From NCBI GenBank assembly GCA_946530505.1, contig CAMNAD010000023.1:1-14709 (forward strand): a DNA stretch of 14,709 bases. The letters are read 5' to 3'. The translations under genes and the position numbers were made by a program. Shown piece by piece: positions 7,265-14,709 of the stretch. The notes beneath the pieces are model-generated. The model did not search any database. It had not been told where the DNA came from and saw only the letters and a list, made by a program, of their open reading frames with translations. The number at the start of each line of letters is the position of its first letter. Position 1 is the stretch's first letter. This DNA is from an uncultured Bacteroidales bacterium. Its GTDB lineage: Bacteria; Bacteroidota; Bacteroidia; Bacteroidales; UBA932.

Positions 7265-8194
7265 ATGACCAATATTCTCAAACCACTTGCAACCGGCAAA
7301 TTCTGGAAGGAATTGCTGATTATGACTTTAGGCATGTCTTTCGGCGCTGCAGCCGTTTATTATTTCCTTATGCCAAGCAAACTCATCATCGGCAGCATTT
7401 CCGGCCTGTCCATAGTATTGTCCGAAGTATTCGGCAATATGGGATTCGCAATCAAGACATCGACCATAATCCTTTTGATAAATGCTCTCCTGCTGGTGCT
7501 TGCATGGTTGCTCATAGGTGCGGAATTCGGCATCAAAACCGTTTATACGGCACTTATCCTTGGCCCTCTGGTGGATGTATGGGACAAGATACTCCCCTAT
7601 CAGAAACTCATCACCGATGGCACTTCGGTGATGAACGACCCTTGGCTGGACCTCATCTGCTTCGTGCTGATGCTCAGCATTTCCCAGGCCATTCTGTTCC
7701 GGATAAACGCCTCTACAGGAGGCCTCGACATCATCGCCAAGATAGTTAACAAGTACCTGCACTTCGACATAGGTGCATCCGTCACCATCGCAGGAGCCCT
7801 GATCTGCTGCTCCGCATTTGCCATCAATCCTTTCCGCATGGTCGTCATCGGCCTCATCGGCACCTGGATCAACGGCATAGCGGTCGACTATTTCACCGAC
7901 ACTCTCAACAAGCGCAAGCGCGTCTGCATAATCAGCAAGGATTACGAGAAGATCCGCGGGTATATCCTGAACACCCTAGAACGCGGTTGCAGCCTCTATC
8001 ATATCCAGGGCGGATATTCCCTAGAAGAAAAGGTGGAGGTCGTGACGCTGCTGACCCAGGACGAGTACGCCAGACTCTTCAATTTCCTCAAGGAAGAGCA
8101 TCTGGAATATTTTGTCACCGCCGGCAACGTAAGTGAAATCTACGGAAGCTGGCACACCCGCAAGGGAGTGGAATCTACCGAAAAAATCAATTAA
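7265..8194 (+). CDS. YitT-family membrane protein (DUF161 plus DUF2179)
   Basis: A 309-residue protein with a membrane part and a soluble tail. About six hydrophobic segments lie near residues 16-36, 40-58, 66-86, 88-106, 126-148 and 168-208. The family hallmark INASTGGLDIIAKI spans 147-160, and FGAAAVYYFLMPSKLIIGSISGLS covers the typical first YitT block. From about 219 the C-terminal DUF2179 domain begins, with GCSLYHIQGGYSLEEK at 241-256 and a beta-alpha-beta pattern like the small ligand-binding folds of regulators. Members of this family have been discussed as transporters, but the substrate is not established here. The ATG at 7265 leaves room for a short leader from the divergent promoter region. 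The stop TAA at 8192-8194 shares the bases TTAA with the stop of the convergent MscS gene. It is a single-gene unit. Confidence 0.88.
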   Translation: MTNILKPLATGKFWKELLIMTLGMSFGAAAVYYFLMPSKLIIGSISGLSIVLSEVFGNMGFAIKTSTIILLINALLLVLAWLLIGAEFGIKTVYTALILGPLVDVWDKILPYQKLITDGTSVMNDPWLDLICFVLMLSISQAILFRINASTGGLDIIAKIVNKYLHFDIGASVTIAGALICCSAFAINPFRMVVIGLIGTWINGIAVDYFTDTLNKRKRVCIISKDYEKIRGYILNTLERGCSLYHIQGGYSLEEKVEVVTLLTQDEYARLFNFLKEEHLEYFVTAGNVSEIYGSWHTRKGVESTEKIN

Positions 8195-10764
8195 ACTTCT
8201 TTTTCGGGCATCGATTTGATATACAGGTCACGCTGCGGGAACGGTATTTCGATGCCGTTCTCGTTCAAGGCATTGTAAATAGCTTCCTTTGCACGCGAAG
8301 CGTATGCGAACTTTTCTTCTACCGACACGAACTGCACGACGGACAGGTTGACGCTGTTGTCGCCGAAGTCCTGGAAACGTATCTGCACGCCGAACTTCGG
8401 ATCGAGTATTTCCCGTCCGTATTTATCCTTCTTCTGAAGGGGCAGAAGGGCGTCTATGATTATCTGGCGTACCTTTGCAACATCCACCCCGTACTTGACT
8501 CCGACAGGGAATGAAAGGAGTTCGTACGAGTGGTTCTTTGTAAGGTTCTTGAAGTTCTTGTTGAAGAGCGTGCTGTTGGGGAAGGCCATCACTGAACCGT
8601 CCGCTGCAACTATCTGCGTGGTCTGGTAGGTGATGCTGTCCACCTTGCCGCGGATACCGTCACATTCCACATAATCCCCCACCCTCAGGCGTCCGGACAT
8701 CAGCTGGACGCCGTAGAAGAAGTTGTTCAGGATATCCTTCATTGCGAAACCGAGACCGGTAGCAAGGCCGGCTCCTATGACCTTCACCGCAGTTGTAGGA
8801 ATCTTGAGGATCACAAATAGCGAGATGACATAGATACCCCAGAGGATGATGCCGATTACATTGGCGGCCAGGGTGAAGTTGACCTGATTCTCGTTCAGCA
8901 CCTTGACACTCGACTTCTTGAGGATTGAGCGTATCTTGTACTGGCGGTACCAGGCCTTCATAAAGTAATTCAGGAAGCTGAATATGAAGTACAGTCCGAG
9001 CACTGTCACTATCTTGTAGAACGATAGGCTGATGTAGCCTTCGACATTTAGGAAGGGATAGCGGAAATACTCGTTGAAGACACCGGTGAGATCGAAGACG
9101 GAAGACGCCATATAGATGCTAAGAGGGATGGACAGCACAATTGCAACCGGCAGAAGTGCCTGCTTTACGAAAGCGTGCGGCCAGGTAACCGCGATCATAT
9201 CTTCGTCGCTGCGGTGGGGCATATCGGGGTGCTCATCGATATAGCGCAGCTTTGTGTCCCGAATATGCTTGTCGTAATACATATTGAGTATGTCATATAC
9301 GGCAGAGATGGTCTGCAGGAGTGTAAGCTGGAAGAACCACCAGATGAGCAGCTGCACCCCGAGCAGCACATAGCCGTAGAATGCTATTACTGTCGTTACT
9401 ATCATCACCAGCAGCGATACCCAGCCGAATACCAGGTCGCTCTGAGGCAGAGCCTGGCGGAAGTGCTTGAGAGTAAGCCCCTGGAATATGGTAAACAGCA
9501 GCAGTATGGGAGGGAATACTATGTTGATGAGGCTGTTGGGGATGAACGCAATACGGAAAGATATGATTATCAGGCACATCAGGAGCGTGGGCAGATAGAG
9601 CCCTATCCCCTTGCGCACACTGTCCTCGTCCACCCTGATGATCAGGGATGTAAAGATCGCTGCGAGCATCCATGCGAATTCCACCAGAATCTTGGAGGCC
9701 ATACTGAAGAAGTGCTGGGTAGAGAATGCACTCGCCAGCATAATGGACAATGCGAAGATAATGACCGTGCAGATCAGAATGGAAGTGAAACGGTTCTTGA
9801 GTAGTCTCTCGCGTTTGAAGAGGCGTGTACGCTTGAGAAGGTAATTGACGAGCACTACGCTTACAAGCAGCGAGGCGACAAGGTAGAAGAGCACAAAAAT
9901 AGAGAAACCTACCACCATCGGGCCTCTCCATTGACTGTGTACGGACTGCTGGTTCTTGAGGCTGTATTTATCCTTCGCATCCATGCCAGCCTGACGCCAA
10001 TAGCGTTTGAAGGATTTCAGGATGGTGAAGTAGCCGGTCTGTCCGTCGATGAAAATCTTGTTCTGAACCGTCTTGTAGCGTTGCTGGGCATAGTCGTAAG
10101 CCGACTTGAGCATAGCTGCAGTCTGCTGATAATGCGTACTGTCGGTAACCAGACGTTCCTTCTGTGCCATACTGATATCGAGCAGCTTCTGCGCATAGAA
10201 GATGCAGCTGTCCCTGTCGGACTGCCCAAGCGAATCGAGCTGGAATGCATTTTCCTTCTGTTCGAACCTCCGCTCCAGTCCGCTGTGAGTGCTGACGTGC
10301 ACGCTTGCATCCAGTACCACAACGTTGCCGAGGCTGTCCAGATACTCCACAGTACTGGAAGGAGGCAGGCTCTTGAGAGTGTGGAGGAGACGGGTATAAC
10401 GGTCGATGTCTATATCCAGACGCTTGACTATGTCGTCGAACGGCAGGCGGCGCGAAGAAAACTCGTCGTACTGCCTGGAGACTTCGTTCAGGGCGTAGGT
10501 CATATCGAAGGTGTAATCCTGCTTCTGGGAATAGAGCATCAGGGAGAGCTCGTTGCTCTGCTGCATCATTCTCACCAGACGTGCATGCTGGCGCTCTCCG
10601 CTGCCCTTCATCCGCTGGGCCATTCGTTCCGAATTCCTGTATGTGCCGGACAATTCGTAGCGCAGCACATTCAGGGTATGGGCCAGATCCTTTTCACTCA
10701 ACACGGCGAATGCCGGCACTATGACAAGCAGCGCAAGGGCTGCAGCAACAATCTTCTTTTTCAT
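8191..10764 (-). CDS. Large MscS-family mechanosensitive channel
   Basis: An 857-residue multidomain channel, expected to open under membrane tension and release solutes during osmotic downshock. The signal-like N-terminus (residues 1-20) is followed by a long charged periplasmic region (about 22-275) with helical, partly coiled-coil character. Transmembrane segments then cluster at about 283-310, 326-346, 355-376, 388-405, 412-430, 446-490, 533-555, 577-602 and 632-655. The pore-lining helix is visible at about 660-690, with the Gly/Ala-rich GAGLATGLGFAMKDILNN at 664-681. It is followed by the MscS beta domain (GDYVECDGIRGKVDSI at 696-711, FPNSTL at 728-733) and a C-terminal alpha/beta domain ending near IPFPQRDLYI. 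This layout is like the larger MscK/YbdG-type relatives rather than the short E. coli MscS. It lies 7 nt downstream of the aldehyde dehydrogenase, so the two probably share a transcript. Confidence 0.92.
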   Translation of the reverse strand: MKKKIVAAALALLVIVPAFAVLSEKDLAHTLNVLRYELSGTYRNSERMAQRMKGSGERQHARLVRMMQQSNELSLMLYSQKQDYTFDMTYALNEVSRQYDEFSSRRLPFDDIVKRLDIDIDRYTRLLHTLKSLPPSSTVEYLDSLGNVVVLDASVHVSTHSGLERRFEQKENAFQLDSLGQSDRDSCIFYAQKLLDISMAQKERLVTDSTHYQQTAAMLKSAYDYAQQRYKTVQNKIFIDGQTGYFTILKSFKRYWRQAGMDAKDKYSLKNQQSVHSQWRGPMVVGFSIFVLFYLVASLLVSVVLVNYLLKRTRLFKRERLLKNRFTSILICTVIIFALSIMLASAFSTQHFFSMASKILVEFAWMLAAIFTSLIIRVDEDSVRKGIGLYLPTLLMCLIIISFRIAFIPNSLINIVFPPILLLFTIFQGLTLKHFRQALPQSDLVFGWVSLLVMIVTTVIAFYGYVLLGVQLLIWWFFQLTLLQTISAVYDILNMYYDKHIRDTKLRYIDEHPDMPHRSDEDMIAVTWPHAFVKQALLPVAIVLSIPLSIYMASSVFDLTGVFNEYFRYPFLNVEGYISLSFYKIVTVLGLYFIFSFLNYFMKAWYRQYKIRSILKKSSVKVLNENQVNFTLAANVIGIILWGIYVISLFVILKIPTTAVKVIGAGLATGLGFAMKDILNNFFYGVQLMSGRLRVGDYVECDGIRGKVDSITYQTTQIVAADGSVMAFPNSTLFNKNFKNLTKNHSYELLSFPVGVKYGVDVAKVRQIIIDALLPLQKKDKYGREILDPKFGVQIRFQDFGDNSVNLSVVQFVSVEEKFAYASRAKEAIYNALNENGIEIPFPQRDLYIKSMPEKEV

Positions 10765-10771
10765 TCTGCAA

Positions 10772-12142
10772 TTATAGCATTTTTTTCACAAGCCCGAACA
10801 ACTTGTAGGGCATATATCTGAATTTCAGATCGACCCAGGTCGGTGTGGCAAGCACCGAGCGCTCATGGGTGAAAGCGAGAAAACTCCGCTCGCTATGGTA
10901 GCTGCCCATTCCGGAGTTGCCCACTCCTCCGAACGGGATGCGGCTGTTCGCCACATGCATTATTACATCGTTGATGCAGGCTCCGCCGGATGTCGTCCGT
11001 GCAATGATATCCCAGGCATCCGCCTTCTTCCCAAAATAATAGAATGCCAGCGGTTTTTCCCTTGAAGTCACGAAGTCCACGACTTCTTCCCTCCTGCTGA
11101 AAGTCATCATAGGGAATACCGGACCGAAGATTTCCGTGGTCATCACCGGGCTATCCGGGCTTACGTCTCCGAGGAGGGTGGGTTCAATCCAGCGAGTGGT
11201 TTTGTCGGTATGGCCACCGGCAAGGATCTTCCCATCTTTAAGATACTCCGATACCCTGTCGTAGGCAGCATCCCGAACCATATGCACAAAATAATCGCTG
11301 TCTTTCGTTCCATCCGGATACAGGCCTGCAAGGGCCTTCTTGAAGGCATCTACGAACTTGTCCTTAATATGCTCGTGGACGAACAGATAGTCCGGCGCTA
11401 TGCATGTCTGCCCGCTGTTCAGGCATTTGCCCCATGCTATGCGGCGGGCGGCGATTTCGATATCGGCGTCCCTGTCCACTATGCAGGGGCTTTTGCCTCC
11501 GAGTTCGAGCACCATTGGAGTGAGATATTTCGCCTGGGCGGCGGCCAGCACCTTGGCCGTAGCGGGACTGCCGGTGTAGAAGACCAGGTCCCAGCGCGTC
11601 CCGAAAAGGATGGCGTTTACGTCCCTGTTGCCTTGCACCAGGGCTATATACTCTTCCGAAAAGCAGTCAGCAATGAGTTTCTCCAGAGTATCCGAAACCG
11701 TCGGTACGTATGGAGACGGTTTGAGTACGGCCGTGCATCCGGCGGCTATTGCGCCGACCAGAGGACTGAGCAGCAGTTGTACCGGATAATTCCAGGGCGC
11801 CACAATCAGGGTGTTGCCAAGGGGTTCGCGGACAATATACGACTTGGACGGCATGACGGTCAGCGGCGAGCATACCCGGCGCCTGCGCGCCCATTTCCCA
11901 AGATGCTTGAGGGCATCGTCGATTTCGCCGTATACGAGGCCGATTTCGGTCATATACGCCTCTTCGGCGCTTTTGTGGAGGTCGTTCCATAGGGCTTCCA
12001 GCAGTGCCGGCTCCCATTTTTTGAGTCCGTCGCGCAGTTTGAGCAGCATTTCCCTGCGGAACTTCAGGTCCCTGGTCGCTCCGCTCCTGTAGAAGGTTTT
12101 CTGCTTGTCTACAATCCTGTTTATGGTTTTTTCGTCTATCAT
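10772..12142 (-). CDS. NAD(P)+-dependent aldehyde dehydrogenase, class 3-like
   Basis: A 456-residue aldehyde dehydrogenase, which oxidises aldehydes to carboxylic acids with NAD(P)+. The conserved residues are present: N118 in APWNYP, K141 in LKPSPY, the GSPATAK cofactor-binding turn (191-197), E213 in LELGGKSP and the nucleophile C247 in NSGQTCIAPDY. EIFGPVFP and FGGVGNSGMGSYH appear in the C-terminal half. The short N-terminus, the length and the ending in RYMPYKLFGLVKKML resemble class 3 ALDHs, which act on medium and long-chain aliphatic or aromatic aldehydes. The hydrophobic, basic tail might touch the membrane. The frame is open back to 12250, but that extension would translate the GC-rich palindromic spacer into an arginine/alanine-rich stretch unlike any ALDH, so I use the ATG at 12142 (MIDEKTINR). 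MscS follows after 7 nt. The physiological substrate is unknown. Confidence 0.92.
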   Translation of the reverse strand: MIDEKTINRIVDKQKTFYRSGATRDLKFRREMLLKLRDGLKKWEPALLEALWNDLHKSAEEAYMTEIGLVYGEIDDALKHLGKWARRRRVCSPLTVMPSKSYIVREPLGNTLIVAPWNYPVQLLLSPLVGAIAAGCTAVLKPSPYVPTVSDTLEKLIADCFSEEYIALVQGNRDVNAILFGTRWDLVFYTGSPATAKVLAAAQAKYLTPMVLELGGKSPCIVDRDADIEIAARRIAWGKCLNSGQTCIAPDYLFVHEHIKDKFVDAFKKALAGLYPDGTKDSDYFVHMVRDAAYDRVSEYLKDGKILAGGHTDKTTRWIEPTLLGDVSPDSPVMTTEIFGPVFPMMTFSRREEVVDFVTSREKPLAFYYFGKKADAWDIIARTTSGGACINDVIMHVANSRIPFGGVGNSGMGSYHSERSFLAFTHERSVLATPTWVDLKFRYMPYKLFGLVKKML

Positions 12143-12266
12143 TTGTTCTATTATTAATTCATTCTTGGCAGCGCGGCAAAGGGCCGCCGTGCGCCGAGGG
12201 CGTCGCCCGGTCGGCATTGCCGCGCGGCAGTTCCTGAACGCAAAAGCCAAATGAGGATAAATGCAA
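12143..12266. other. Intergenic spacer between the GH78 and aldehyde dehydrogenase genes
   Basis: This 124-nt spacer lies between two minus-strand genes. About half of it is a GC-rich palindromic block (described separately), flanked by AT-rich sequence on the aldehyde dehydrogenase side. No TAnnTTTG-type promoter is convincing upstream of the aldehyde dehydrogenase, and no T-run follows the hairpin on either strand. It is therefore not possible to say whether this gene pair has its own promoter or is read through from GH78. Confidence 0.6.
12171..12225. repeat. GC-rich nested palindrome, REP-like or structured RNA element
   Basis: GCGCGGCAA at 12171-12179 pairs perfectly with TTGCCGCGC at 12217-12225. 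Nested inside, GCCGA (12193-12197) pairs with TCGGC (12211-12215), and GGGC (12198-12201) pairs with GCCC (12205-12208). A further 9-bp pair, CGGCAGTTC at 12225-12233 and GAACTGCCG at 12272-12280, reaches into the last codons of GH78. By hand count the block 12168-12230 is about 81% G+C, well above its surroundings. No T-tract follows it, so it is not a standard intrinsic terminator. A dispersed REP-like repeat, or a structured RNA between co-transcribed genes, are the two main readings. Confidence 0.6.
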
Positions 12267-14612
12267 TTAAAGAACTGCCGTTAAAACATGTTTGCCTGCT
12301 CCTACCTCTTTGGGAGTATCGCTTCCGGGAAGATATACCGATGCATGCGAACCGTCCGGTACTCGGACCTTGAGGATGAACTTCCCCTTCTTGATATCCC
12401 AACGCACCGCAGCCTTTCCGGCAGGAGTCTCAGTCTCGTATGAAGCCCAGGTCAGATCTCCCACAGGAGTCGGACGGACGACAATGTGCCTGTAACCAGG
12501 TTCTGCAGGGTCCGTCTGCAGGCCCGCAATTCGTGTATAGAGCCAGGTAAGACCTCCTCCGAACATAGGATGATTGCGGGACTTCTTTCCGTCCCAATAC
12601 TCCCACATAGTCTTTGCTCCCAGCTCCAGCCACCAGCCGTAGCTTGGCTGGTCTTTCTTGCACATCGCGGCGTAGGCCATTTCCTGCAGGCCGTTGTCGC
12701 AAAGCACATCAAAGAAGATCTGGGTACCGAATATTCCTGTATTCAGGTGCCCTCCATTCTCTTCTATCTCTTTCTTGAGGGATGCTACGACATCCGCCTT
12801 GTGCTCCTCCGGAACTCCCATGTGGAGTGCGAAAATATTGGAGCCGTTGTTGTAGCCATAGGACTTTGTCTCAGGATCGTAGAACACCTTGTGGAATGCC
12901 GCCGCAACATCGTCCGCCAGGGCATTGAACCGGGCGGCTTCTTCCGTCTTGCCGAGTGCGAGGGACGCGTTGGCGGTATATTTTGCGCATTTCCAGAGGA
13001 AGTAGGTGTGTACCAGCTTGTCGTCGGGGAATCCGTATGCCGGACACCATTCACCAAGATTCATCCAATAAACGGCTTTCTCTGCATCGCGAGGCATCTG
13101 CATGTTCATTATGCCATCCTCCGTGCGCCAGCTTTCCATAAAGCGAAGCTGGCCTTTCATCGCTTCGTAGTGCTCCTGCAGTACGGAGATGTCGCCATAA
13201 TGCAGATAGTGCTCCCAGGGAATGATGCACATTGCAGCGCCCCAGCCGACACCGCCGCCGCAGCCGGGGTGCCAGGGGGCTCCGTTGGGAACGTATCCCG
13301 TTTCAGGGTCCTGGCAGTCCGACATATCCCTCAGCCATTTGCGATAGAAGTAATCCGCATCGAAATTATGCATCACAGCCACGCAGGACACCTGACCGTC
13401 GCCGGTATAAGGTCCTTTTTCGCGATGAGGGCAGTCAGTCGCCACGCCCATATGCATATTGTCGGTCTGGGCACGCCAGAAGAGTCGGTTTATCTTGGCG
13501 AACATAGGGTTGGAGCAGTCGAAATGCCCGGTCGTACGGATGTCGGTATAGATTGCCTCCGCTTTCAGATTCGAGGCCTTGAGTTCCCCGGGCCAGCCTT
13601 TCACTATCACTCTGTCGAAGCTGTACCAGTTGAACGAAGGGGCGTAGTCTTCCTTGCCGCCGCCCTTGCAGATATACTTGTAATCGCCGTTCCAACCGCG
13701 CTTGACCCAGTTGTTCTCGCCTTCTTCGGCAGGCAGTGGATGGAGCAGTTCGATCTCGGTCCCGGCTTCTGCCTCGATGCCGTAAAGGTGTACGCGACCA
13801 GTGACATAGTCACCGAAATCTACCTCCCAGCCGCCGTCTGTCTTGGTGATGCTCACTGGCTCCAGCACTTCCATTATCCTGTCCTCCAGGCCGCGTTGAC
13901 GCTCGAGGGTGCCCATCGGAGGCTCCCTGCGCACTGCCTGCAGCCATTCGCCGCCGTTCTCGAGGCGCGCGTCGTACACTTCGCCCGTATAGATGTGGTT
14001 CCACAATATCGGGCTCCTGCGCACCTCCCAGTTTTCATCCGTGCAAATAGTGGAGGATGTGCCGTCTGCCAGATCGAGCTCTATCTGGCAGAGCAGGCGC
14101 GGGGTGCCGAAGGGGCTTATCCAATTTTTGCGGTAGGCTGAATACCATCCGTTGCCTACAGTTACGTTCACGCTGTTCCTTCCCTTGCGAAGAAGGGGTG
14201 TTACGTCGTATGCAAGGTACATCACGCGAAAGTTCTTGAACGTGTGCTCATCTACTTTGATGCCGTACTCGTAGCCATCTTCGCGAATGCCGTACATCGT
14301 CTCGTTGGGCGAGTAATAGTCTTCGCCGACGCGTTTGCCGTTGATGTACATCTCGAACATACCCAGGCCGCATACATAGGCTGTCGCCTTGCGAATGCCT
14401 TTGGGAGCATCGAAGAGCTTGCGGAATTCCGGAGTGGGATGCTCTGCTTCCGGGACGAAGCTCTCCCCTTCCCAAGGGGCTCCTATCCATTCTGCCTGCC
14501 AGTTTTCGATGTCATGGATTTCATCGCAGGAACGCGTCGCGCTGCATGCTGAAAGAGCTGCGGCTTGCAGGACTATGAACAGGGCGGTTTTTATTGTTTT
14601 TATCATATTCAT
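12267..14612 (-). CDS. Glycoside hydrolase family 78 alpha-L-rhamnosidase, lipoprotein
   Basis: A 781-residue enzyme of the GH78 alpha-L-rhamnosidase family, which hydrolyses terminal rhamnose by inversion from pectic side chains, plant glycosides or bacterial polysaccharides. The lipoprotein signal ends in LSAC with C23 lipidated, so the enzyme is exported to the envelope. The typical WQAEWIG start is at 38-44. Beta-rich rhamnosidase modules follow to about 355, then the (alpha/alpha)6 catalytic domain and a C-terminal beta domain from about 705. The catalytic-domain signature is DCPHREKGPYTGD (393-405), with E398 as the likely general acid. In GAKTMWEYWDG (665-675), E671 is the likely base, followed by SRNHPMFGG. 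The first motif is one residue shorter than the common DCPQRDERLGWTGD version, so substrate range may differ. Start: the ATG at 14612 overlaps the upstream stop as ATGA; a second ATG at 14606 would also keep the signal peptide. Confidence 0.9.
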   Translation of the reverse strand: MNMIKTIKTALFIVLQAAALSACSATRSCDEIHDIENWQAEWIGAPWEGESFVPEAEHPTPEFRKLFDAPKGIRKATAYVCGLGMFEMYINGKRVGEDYYSPNETMYGIREDGYEYGIKVDEHTFKNFRVMYLAYDVTPLLRKGRNSVNVTVGNGWYSAYRKNWISPFGTPRLLCQIELDLADGTSSTICTDENWEVRRSPILWNHIYTGEVYDARLENGGEWLQAVRREPPMGTLERQRGLEDRIMEVLEPVSITKTDGGWEVDFGDYVTGRVHLYGIEAEAGTEIELLHPLPAEEGENNWVKRGWNGDYKYICKGGGKEDYAPSFNWYSFDRVIVKGWPGELKASNLKAEAIYTDIRTTGHFDCSNPMFAKINRLFWRAQTDNMHMGVATDCPHREKGPYTGDGQVSCVAVMHNFDADYFYRKWLRDMSDCQDPETGYVPNGAPWHPGCGGGVGWGAAMCIIPWEHYLHYGDISVLQEHYEAMKGQLRFMESWRTEDGIMNMQMPRDAEKAVYWMNLGEWCPAYGFPDDKLVHTYFLWKCAKYTANASLALGKTEEAARFNALADDVAAAFHKVFYDPETKSYGYNNGSNIFALHMGVPEEHKADVVASLKKEIEENGGHLNTGIFGTQIFFDVLCDNGLQEMAYAAMCKKDQPSYGWWLELGAKTMWEYWDGKKSRNHPMFGGGLTWLYTRIAGLQTDPAEPGYRHIVVRPTPVGDLTWASYETETPAGKAAVRWDIKKGKFILKVRVPDGSHASVYLPGSDTPKEVGAGKHVLTAVL

Positions 14613-14709
14613 TTATATTGATCGACAATGTCTTGAATAACCAATCCGGCCAGTGTCAGGCCGAAAATACCGGTAATATGTGCGAGCGTACCGTTTACCT
14701 GCGCTTTTC
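14609..14709 (-). CDS. tcdA: Probable tRNA threonylcarbamoyladenosine dehydratase (TcdA/CsdL), C-terminal end only
   Basis: The last 32 codons of a gene entering from the right edge are readable on the minus strand from 14707 to the TGA at 14611-14609. They encode KAQVNGTLAHITGIFG followed by LTLAGLVIQDIVDQYK. The GTLAHITGIFGLTLAGLVIQDI pattern matches my memory of the C-terminus of Bacteroidota TcdA, a ThiF/E1-like ATP-dependent enzyme that cyclises t6A37 in tRNA to ct6A. The assignment rests only on this tail; another ThiF-family protein is possible. Its TGA overlaps the ATG of GH78 in the sequence ATGA, which suggests co-transcription and possibly translational coupling. The adenylation domain lies outside the window. 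Confidence 0.68.
   Translation of the reverse strand, partial: KAQVNGTLAHITGIFGLTLAGLVIQDIVDQYK

Noticed and set aside
12171..12225. The GC-rich hairpin as an intrinsic terminator of GH78
   Set aside because: The stem is strong, but no run of T follows it on the minus strand, where GH78 transcription would end.
12143..12250. An N-terminal extension of the aldehyde dehydrogenase to an ATG at 12250
   Set aside because: It would translate the GC-rich palindromic spacer into an Arg/Ala-rich leader not seen in this enzyme class, and the normal family N-terminus begins at the ATG at 12142.
12486..14141. A 551-codon open frame on the plus strand opposite GH78
   Set aside because: It lies entirely antisense to a gene with clear GH78 motifs, its translation shows no domain I recognise, and such long antisense frames arise from GC-biased codon use on the real strand.
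1..14709. A polysaccharide utilisation locus
   Set aside because: GH92 and GH78 are present, but there is no SusC/SusD pair, hybrid two-component regulator or sigma/anti-sigma pair, and the two enzymes lie about 9 kb apart in separate units.
1..14709. Mobile elements, CRISPR arrays, rRNA, phage or defence genes
   Set aside because: I looked for transposase or integrase motifs, spaced direct repeats and conserved rRNA stretches and saw none. Small tRNA-like or ncRNA genes could not be excluded rigorously by eye.

Overview
The window looks like a compact chromosomal segment from a member of the Bacteroidales, probably a gut or animal-associated lineage. The evidence is protein families rather than any marker gene. 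These include a Bacteroidota-style aminopeptidase C tail, a DUF1846 protein, an OprO/OprP-like porin, an S41 lipoprotein, surface GH92 and GH78 enzymes with lipoprotein signals, and several upstream motifs resembling the Bacteroidota TTTG / TAnnTTTG promoter. Ribosome binding sites are mostly weak. Genus and species cannot be fixed from this sequence.

Layout. Bases 1-1011 (+) hold the C-terminus of aminopeptidase C, abutted without a gap by the phosphatidylserine synthase gene pssA. Bases 1008-4653 (-) hold an S41 protease lipoprotein followed 4 nt later by a GH92 alpha-mannosidase lipoprotein. Bases 4715-6199 (+) hold a DUF1846 protein, divergent from the protease across a 61-nt promoter gap. 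Bases 6186-7178 (-) hold a porin. Bases 7265-8194 (+) hold a YitT-family membrane protein, divergent from the porin across an 86-nt gap that contains a good palindrome. Bases 8191-12142 (-) hold an aldehyde dehydrogenase and a large MscS-type channel, 7 nt apart. A 124-nt spacer with a very GC-rich nested palindrome lies upstream of that pair. Bases 12267-14612 (-) hold a GH78 alpha-L-rhamnosidase lipoprotein. Its start codon overlaps, as ATGA, the stop of a gene running off the right edge, whose last 32 residues look like tRNA threonylcarbamoyladenosine dehydratase (TcdA).

How the genes fit together. The S41 protease and GH92 mannosidase are probably one transcript and would suit attack on mannosylated glycoproteins. 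GH78 would remove rhamnose from plant or microbial glycans. No SusC/SusD pair, sigma/anti-sigma pair or hybrid regulator is present, so these are isolated carbohydrate enzymes and not a full utilisation locus. The remaining genes are housekeeping or envelope functions: phospholipid synthesis, porin, osmotic channel, aldehyde detoxification and tRNA modification.

There is no mobile element, CRISPR array, RNA gene, phage gene or obvious defence system, and I do not see a clear new biological system. The most unusual points are three convergent gene pairs that all overlap at their stop codons, two palindromes placed at promoters or starts, the GC-rich structured spacer, and the conserved but functionally unassigned DUF1846 protein.
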